From: a candidate division KSB1 bacterium
Lineage (GTDB): Bacteria; Zhuqueibacterota; JdFR-76; DREG01
Length of the DNA: 20,010 nucleotides
NCBI GenBank assembly: GCA_022566355.1
Contig: JADFJB010000091.1
Location: forward strand, 1 to 20,010
Direction: 5' to 3'
Below the pieces are notes generated by a model. The model saw only the letters and a program-made list of their open reading frames with translations, was not told the origin of the DNA and did no database searches. This document shows positions 14,954 to 20,010 of the stretch, piece by piece. The position numbers and the translations under genes are program-made. The number at the start of each line of letters is the position of its first letter. Positions within the stretch are counted from its first letter, which is position 1.

Positions 14954-15500
14954 AATTTACCTTTAATATTGTTCTTAATTTTTTAACCGCGTAATGCATA
15001 TGGCTTAAAACCGAATTCAGCGGTTCATTCATAATTCCGGCGATTTCTTTGTATGGCAGCTCGGCTTGTTGCCGCAGAAGAAAAACCCTGCGTTGTTTTT
15101 CCGGTAATAATTTCACAGCTTCCTCGATTTGGTTACGAAGTTCATTGGTTTGTAATTGCTCCTCCGGATTGTCATCACCTGGGTATTCCAAATGTTCTAC
15201 TGATGCCACAGCCATTCGAACCGATCCCGACCGTAACGCATCGATACGAACCCGATCTGCAATTGTAAAGACCCAGGCTGCAAAACTGCGATTGACATCA
15301 AATTTATGAAACGATTGCCAGACACGTAAGAAAGTCTCCTGAAATAAATCCTGAACAATTTCCCGTCTGCCGAAAGTACGGTAAAAATATCCGTAAACCC
15401 GGGAATTGTAGAGATGCAGCAATTGGCCAAATGCTGACTTATCGCCATGCTTGATTTTCTTGATGAGCATATATTCGAACTCTGGTGATTTTTCTTTCAT
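14943..15500 (-). CDS. ECF-type RNA polymerase sigma factor
   Basis: The 185-residue protein has only sigma regions 2 and 4. Region 2 (about 24-90) includes DLFQETFLRVWQSFHKF and FAAWVFTIADRVRIDALRS, the -10 recognition and core-binding helices. Region 4 (about 122-178) includes LLPEKQRRVFLLRQQAELPY and the helix-turn-helix KEIAGIMNEPLNSVLSHMHY. It should direct RNA polymerase to a small regulon under control of the next gene's product. It is first in a three-gene operon (sigma, membrane protein, exported coiled-coil protein) that ends at 13531. No ribosome site is visible before the ATG. An autoregulatory promoter is expected in 15501-15748 but I could not identify one with confidence. Confidence 0.95.
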   Translation of the reverse strand: MKEKSPEFEYMLIKKIKHGDKSAFGQLLHLYNSRVYGYFYRTFGRREIVQDLFQETFLRVWQSFHKFDVNRSFAAWVFTIADRVRIDALRSGSVRMAVASVEHLEYPGDDNPEEQLQTNELRNQIEEAVKLLPEKQRRVFLLRQQAELPYKEIAGIMNEPLNSVLSHMHYAVKKLRTILKVNYEA

Positions 15501-15748
15501 TACTGTTGTATACGGATGAGTATGGATTTTATTGTAAGCAAAGTTTGAATTTTTGCAGAATAGCTAGGTGTTGAAGTTATCGGAAATGGTTTATCCGCCT
15601 ATGTATTTTTCTTTTCTGGTTCAATAGTCCAAGAAAACAATGGCAAGGCATAAAGGTAGATTTTTTAATCAAATAAAATATGATATAATAATAAATATTT
15701 TTAAATTTTAACCTATATTTTCTTCACAAAAATAGTTTCATTCAATTC

Positions 15749-17008
15749 ATGATAAGCATCAATGAACAGCAGTTCCTGGAAACGCTTAGCACGCAATCCA
15801 AATTTGGGCGATTGCCGCCGGAAGAAGGTGGAGGCTTAAACAGGCCATCGTTATCCATTGGCAACCGAGAGGTATGTGATTATTTTTGCAGACAGGCTGA
15901 AGCGGCATCTCTTGATGTTGCCTTTGATGGTGCTGCCAACCTGTCAGCCAAACTGAAAAGCGCAAATCCTGATGCTCGAACGATAATTCTCGGATCTCAT
16001 TTGGACAGTGTTCCTAATGGTGGGTCACTTGATGGCAGTCTGGGAGTGTTTGCCGCTTTAGAGGTGTTACGGACTATCACTGGAAACAAAATTGAATTAC
16101 CTGTTCATCTTGAAGCCCTTTCTTTCACTGACGAAGAAGGTCGATGGAGTGATTTATTCGGTAGTCGGGCTTTAGCGGGAAAACATACCGTTTCGACAGT
16201 TGAAGCCTGCCTGGCGCAAGCCGCTCAATTCCCCGAAGATCTGGCTGCAATGCGCAAGATTGTGCCAGGTGGATTGACACCACAAGCAGTGCTGACTGCC
16301 AAGCGACCACCAGGGTCCATTGCAGGTTTTCTTGAATTGCATATTGAACAAGGTCCCCAATTAGAACATGCCGGCATCCCCATTGGCGTGGTCGATTCCA
16401 TTTTTGGACGGAGATCTTTAGCCATACAATTCTTTGGCCGCAGTGATCATGCCGGAACCACACCCATGCATTTACGTGCGGACTCTCTCGTTGCAGCTGC
16501 TGAATTCATTATCCAGGCGCCGCAAATAATCAAAAAGCAATTTCCAAACTGCGTTTTAACTTGTGGAAATGTGATTGCGAAACCTGGAGCATATAATGTA
16601 ATACCGGAAGAGACGACAGTATGGGTTGAATTTCGAGCCTCTACACAGGCAAAACTGAAACATATAAACGAGATGGTTACTGATCTTGTGAAAAGGATAA
16701 CTGCTACTCCTGAAATTTCTTTCTCTATAAAAAAACATGATTACCAGGAGCCTGTTGCAATGGATAACGCAGTGCAAGCCATAGTCAATGAAACTTGTAA
16801 AAAACTGGGTTATCCTTGTATGACTCTGTCTTCAGGTGCGCTGCATGATGCAGTCTTGATGTCAACTGTTGCGCCTACCGGATTAATTTTTGTTCCTTCC
16901 AAAGATGGGCGAAGCCACTGTCCTGATGAAGACACGGGTACCCAAGATTTAATCGCCGGAGCTAATGTGTTATTGCATTCGACATTGGCTCTTGCGCTTG
17001 GAAAGTAA
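15749..17008 (+). CDS. M20-family amidase: hydantoinase/carbamoylase-type zinc hydrolase
   Basis: This 419-residue enzyme belongs to the group of N-carbamoyl-L-amino-acid hydrolases, beta-ureidopropionases and allantoate amidohydrolases. These cleave a carbamoyl C-N bond using two metal ions. The ligands are visible: GSHLDSV (H84), LDGSLGV (D95), TDEEGRW (E129/E130), LELHIEQGP (H198) and the late GRSHCPDE (H390). The dimerisation insertion (about 216-330) begins with FGRSDHAGTTPMHLR, and SGALHDA (362-368) lines the active site. Which N-carbamoyl or ureido substrate is used cannot be decided from the sequence. The start ATG has no clear ribosome site; a TATAAT at 15684-15689 is the only promoter-like word upstream. 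It converges on the symporter gene with a 45-base gap and no terminator between. Confidence 0.93.
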   Translation: MISINEQQFLETLSTQSKFGRLPPEEGGGLNRPSLSIGNREVCDYFCRQAEAASLDVAFDGAANLSAKLKSANPDARTIILGSHLDSVPNGGSLDGSLGVFAALEVLRTITGNKIELPVHLEALSFTDEEGRWSDLFGSRALAGKHTVSTVEACLAQAAQFPEDLAAMRKIVPGGLTPQAVLTAKRPPGSIAGFLELHIEQGPQLEHAGIPIGVVDSIFGRRSLAIQFFGRSDHAGTTPMHLRADSLVAAAEFIIQAPQIIKKQFPNCVLTCGNVIAKPGAYNVIPEETTVWVEFRASTQAKLKHINEMVTDLVKRITATPEISFSIKKHDYQEPVAMDNAVQAIVNETCKKLGYPCMTLSSGALHDAVLMSTVAPTGLIFVPSKDGRSHCPDEDTGTQDLIAGANVLLHSTLALALGK

Positions 17009-17053
17009 AGGTGGTGTGTCTTCTTTCCCCTCAATTAAGCTCAATATCAAACT

Positions 17054-18469
17054 TCATTTTGGCATCTTGATATAGTTTTTTGATTTGTCAACGATTGCAG
17101 TGGCATATTCATTTTTGCCGGATAAATAATCTTTCATCAATTTGAAGAAAACACCGCTCAGAACCAAAATAGCCACCAGGTTTGGAATTGCGATTACTCC
17201 AACAGAAATATTCGCCAAAACCCAGAGTTGATCGACATTTGCAACTCCCGCAAAAAGAACTCCCGGTATAAAATAGAGCCATTTTAAATACTTGATCGCA
17301 TTCTTGCCAAACAGATTATTAATCGAGGTTTCATAATAAATAAAGAAACCAATTTGAGTGGATAAGCAAAAAGTCAGGATCACAATTGAAACAATCAGGC
17401 TGGCCAGGCTATCCGGAAAAACCGATGCAAAAGCAGTCAAGACTAAATCGATACCTGTTTCTCCACCTGCAAGAGCTCCGGTTGACAAAATGGCAAATGA
17501 TGTGATCGTGCAGATGATGATGGTATCGACGAAAACCTCAAATGCCCCCCAGATTCCCTGCTGAAAAGGATGGCTTGTATCGGCTGTTGCATGCACCATG
17601 GGTGCGGTACCCAAGCCGGCTTCGTTGGATAACATGCCTCGGGCCATTCCTTGTTTAATGGCCGCGGCAACAGCGATACCACTGGCTCCACCGATGGCCG
17701 GCGCCGGAGCGAAGGCATATTTGAATATCATAGAAAAGACAGAGGGAATTTCTGTATAATTAACCACAAATATGGTTAATCCGGCCAGGATATAAATAAC
17801 CGACATGAATGGCACCATTCTTTCGGAAAATTGTCCGATCCTTTTGATCCCGCCGATAACTACATAGGCCGTTGTTATGGCCATCAGAGCCGTTACGATG
17901 TAAGGATTAAATTGATAACTGGAAAGAAAAGCTCTGCCTACAGTGTGAGCCTGTAGAAGAGATGAACTAAAAACAGCATTGATCAACATTCCAGCGCTGA
18001 AAGTATAAGCAAGAAACTTCCAACCTAGGCCCTTATTAATGTAGTGTGTCGGACCGCCATACGGGCGTCCGTCTTTGTTAAGCTCTCTGTAATGTACCGC
18101 CAGAGTGATCTCTACGGTCTTGGTCATCATACCAAAAAATGCAAGAGCCCACATCCAAAAAATAGCGCCCGGGCCACCAACGGATAGCGCTGTTGCAACC
18201 CCGGCCATATTTCCCATACCAACAACAACCGTCCCGGCCAGTGAGGTCGCCGTTGCCTGGAATGGAGTCATTTTTTGCTGAGCTTCATCTTCCGGTTTTT
18301 TAAACATTATACCAAAGGTGTTCCGTATGATATATGAGAATTTGAAAAATTGGAAGAAACGTGACTTCATGGTTAGATAAATCGCAACAGCAGCAATAAA
18401 AATCATCGTCCAGGGTCCCCAAAGGACTTTATCGAAATCAGTTAAAATCTTGAGGATTGTTTCAATCAT
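17054..18469 (-). CDS. Sodium:alanine/glycine symporter (AGCS family)
   Basis: The 471-residue inner-membrane transporter imports small neutral amino acids, mainly alanine or glycine, with sodium. About ten or eleven hydrophobic segments are present. Family signatures are PFQATATSLAGTVVVGMGNM (69-88) with AGVATALSVGGPGAIFWMW, the FGMMTKTVEITLAVHYR segment, PYGGPTHYINKGL, and the central QGMARGMLSNEAGLGTAP. Length is normal. It follows the class V PLP enzyme by 18 bases on the same strand and is very likely in one transcript with it. A GGAG lies 13 bases before the ATG, further than usual. Confidence 0.95.
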   Translation of the reverse strand: MIETILKILTDFDKVLWGPWTMIFIAAVAIYLTMKSRFFQFFKFSYIIRNTFGIMFKKPEDEAQQKMTPFQATATSLAGTVVVGMGNMAGVATALSVGGPGAIFWMWALAFFGMMTKTVEITLAVHYRELNKDGRPYGGPTHYINKGLGWKFLAYTFSAGMLINAVFSSSLLQAHTVGRAFLSSYQFNPYIVTALMAITTAYVVIGGIKRIGQFSERMVPFMSVIYILAGLTIFVVNYTEIPSVFSMIFKYAFAPAPAIGGASGIAVAAAIKQGMARGMLSNEAGLGTAPMVHATADTSHPFQQGIWGAFEVFVDTIIICTITSFAILSTGALAGGETGIDLVLTAFASVFPDSLASLIVSIVILTFCLSTQIGFFIYYETSINNLFGKNAIKYLKWLYFIPGVLFAGVANVDQLWVLANISVGVIAIPNLVAILVLSGVFFKLMKDYLSGKNEYATAIVDKSKNYIKMPK

Positions 18470-18487
18470 GATTGACTATTTCTCCGG

Positions 18488-19720
18488 TCAAAATATTTTA
18501 TCAAAAACATCAATCAAGCGGTCGACCTCTTCTGTAGTGTTATAATGTGCCATACTCACACGCACGACGCCGCTATTTTCAGCTAACCCCAAATCCTTAA
18601 TGAAACGTTTGGAATGAAAATCACCATAACGAATTCCGATATTGTGTTTGTCTACTTCCGGTGGTATTGAGGCGCTATTCATTTTATCAACAGTGAATGA
18701 AATCGTTGGTACCCGTACCTGGCTGTCGGCTGTTTGGTGGCCAACCAAATGAACATTGGGTGTGGAGTTTAAATAATCGAGAAGACGAGCGCCTATGAAT
18801 TCTTCATATTCGGTTATTAGCTCAAATGTATAGGTAATTCGTTTGCTCAAATCATCCAAGATTTGGCGGTTGCTCTGCAGCACAGCCAATTCGTCTAAGT
18901 AATCTATCAACCCCAACATGCCATAACTGAGCTCATAATTTACACTTCCCGGTTGAAATTTATAAGGGATATTGGTGGAATCCACAAAGTAATGGTTAAA
19001 CCCGGGAAGTTCCAGAAGAAGCTCCTGCTTGCCAAACATCACCGCATGATGGGGACCAAAAACCTTATAGCAACTGAAGGCATAAAAATCGACATTGAGC
19101 GCCTGCACATCAATTTTTCGGTGTGGCGCATAAGCAACACCATCGACACAGATGAGCGCTCCATGATCATGAACAAATTCTGTGATATTTTTGATAGGAT
19201 TGATGGTGCCGAGAATATTTGAAACATGGGTCATGGCAACCAGGCGGGTTCGCTTATTCATTAAGGGTGCCAGATCATCCAGGTGTAATTCCAGGCTTTC
19301 AGGATTAATTTGCCAAAATTTGATTTTTATCCCTTGTTTTTCCAGATCTACCCAGGGTCCGATATTGGCTTCGTGATCACAATTCGTAACGATTATTTCA
19401 TCACCAGGCTTGAACCAGTTGCCCAAACATATAGATAGAATCCGGATCAGCATAGTGGTGGACGACCCCATGATTACTTCAGACGGATTTTTGGCATTAA
19501 TAAAAGCAGCCATCGCCCGGTTTGCTTCAGCAAGACGTTCTTGCGCCAATTGAGATATGGAGTATGAAGCGCCATGCTGGACATTCGAAGTCAACAAATA
19601 TTTATTGATTCGATCTACAACAGGCTGCAGGATTTGCGATCCGCCAGCATTATCAAAAAATACCCAATCTCCCGAAAGTGCCGGGAAATGTTGCCGAACC
19701 CATTCAATATTTAAACTCAT
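18488..19720 (-). CDS. Class V PLP enzyme, cysteine-desulfurase-like but without the catalytic cysteine
   Basis: The 410-residue protein has the fold-type I aminotransferase class V layout: FFDNAGGSQ near the start, NCDHEAN (H116 stacks on PLP), CVDGVAYAPH (D193 to the pyridine nitrogen), and the Schiff-base lysine in FYAFSCYKVFGPH (K219). It resembles the VC1184-type 'cysteine desulfurase family protein' branch rather than IscS/SufS. The mobile loop that carries the active-site cysteine in SufS/CsdA (R-x-G-x-x-C-A) here reads GIRYGDFHSKRF, with no cysteine, so sulfur transfer by the usual persulfide route is unlikely. No sulfur-acceptor gene is nearby. The alanine/glycine symporter starts 18 bases downstream, suggesting a role in amino-acid catabolism. 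GGTGATT precedes the ATG. Confidence 0.9.
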   Translation of the reverse strand: MSLNIEWVRQHFPALSGDWVFFDNAGGSQILQPVVDRINKYLLTSNVQHGASYSISQLAQERLAEANRAMAAFINAKNPSEVIMGSSTTMLIRILSICLGNWFKPGDEIIVTNCDHEANIGPWVDLEKQGIKIKFWQINPESLELHLDDLAPLMNKRTRLVAMTHVSNILGTINPIKNITEFVHDHGALICVDGVAYAPHRKIDVQALNVDFYAFSCYKVFGPHHAVMFGKQELLLELPGFNHYFVDSTNIPYKFQPGSVNYELSYGMLGLIDYLDELAVLQSNRQILDDLSKRITYTFELITEYEEFIGARLLDYLNSTPNVHLVGHQTADSQVRVPTISFTVDKMNSASIPPEVDKHNIGIRYGDFHSKRFIKDLGLAENSGVVRVSMAHYNTTEEVDRLIDVFDKIF

Positions 19721-19785
19721 GGAATCACCAAGTTATAGAAATATTAGGTTAATAATTTATCTGTATAATTCAAAATTGTCGGTAA

Positions 19786-20010
19786 AGTCATCCGTCGGTA
19801 CTGTCATCCAGAGGGGATCTATTTGACCCTTTATTCTATACTTGCTAATAATCTTTTTCAATCAAATCTAACAAGATCCCGAAACGCAGGCTGTCGCAGA
19901 ATGCGCAATATCATTAAAATGTCATTCTGAGCGCCAGCGAAGAATCTTGTTGGTACAGCCCTTAATAACTTGATTATACTAGAGTTACAACGAGTTTCAA
20001 ACAAGATCCT
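19786..20010. repeat. Cluster of GTCATTC/GTCATCC-type intergenic repeat units
   Basis: Two GTCATCC words (from about 19787 and 19802, the second continuing AGAGGGGATCT) are followed by an imperfect inverted repeat. Its left arm (19870-19903) starts AACAAGAT and ends CAGAATG; its right arm (19923-19951) starts CATTCTG and ends ATCTTGTT, with a poorly matching middle. At 20000-20010 AACAAGATCC begins again, so another unit starts at the window edge. The unit GTCATTCTGAGCG...CGAAGAATCTTG looks like the dispersed palindromic intergenic repeats common in several FCB-type genomes. No gene is present here. Confidence 0.6.

Noticed and set aside
1-20010. CRISPR array, prophage or insertion sequence
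   Set aside because: No regularly spaced direct repeats, no cas, integrase, transposase or phage structural genes are visible on either strand.

Overview
The window looks like a chromosomal segment of a Gram-negative bacterium of fairly low GC content. Signs of the Gram-negative envelope are a TonB energy transducer, a DUF2911 lipoprotein-like or periplasmic protein, a DedA protein and an ECF sigma operon. The mix of DUF2911, TonB, a four-helix-bundle S23 relative and dispersed GTCATTC-type intergenic repeats suggests the wider FCB group, for example Calditrichota/KSB1-like lineages. That placement is inference from gene content only. Most intact genes have recognisable Shine-Dalgarno sites, the strongest before rpsU, DUF2911 and the HIT gene.

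Layout. 1-640: left edge with a broken fragment of an APC-family amino acid permease, a near-consensus sigma-70 promoter pointing at it, and otherwise no gene. 637-710: a tRNA with anticodon CAT, probably tRNA-Ile2, with its terminator. 886-7861: a minus-strand block of housekeeping genes read from right to left: rpsU and yqeY (one unit closed by a terminator), a dead S23-type four-helix-bundle gene, cvpA-family, mutS2 (split by a frameshift), a toxin-antitoxin-like pair whose toxin gene carries an in-frame TAA, and dnaG. 7989-9423: DedA and HIT-family genes. 9670-10481: an internally deleted gene for a DksA/TraR-zinc-finger plus SpoIIE phosphatase fusion. 10572-11294: tonB. 11824-13498: DUF2911 protein and DJ-1/PfpI protein. 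13598-15500: an ECF sigma factor, an unusual membrane anti-sigma candidate and a secreted coiled-coil protein, in one operon. 15749-19720: an M20 amidase/carbamoylase converging on an operon of a class V PLP enzyme and an alanine/glycine:sodium symporter. 19786-20010: an intergenic repeat cluster.

The most striking property is gene decay. Five loci in 20 kb are damaged: the permease fragment, the HigB/Gp49-like toxin, mutS2, the S23 gene and the phosphatase. The damage includes single in-frame TAA codons with homologous sequence continuing after them, frameshifts, and internal deletions. The two deletion cases cannot be explained by single-base sequencing errors. The architecture of the damaged phosphatase (DksA-type zinc finger fused to a SpoIIE domain) and the three-gene sigma operon with an unrecognised secreted third component are the most unusual functional leads.
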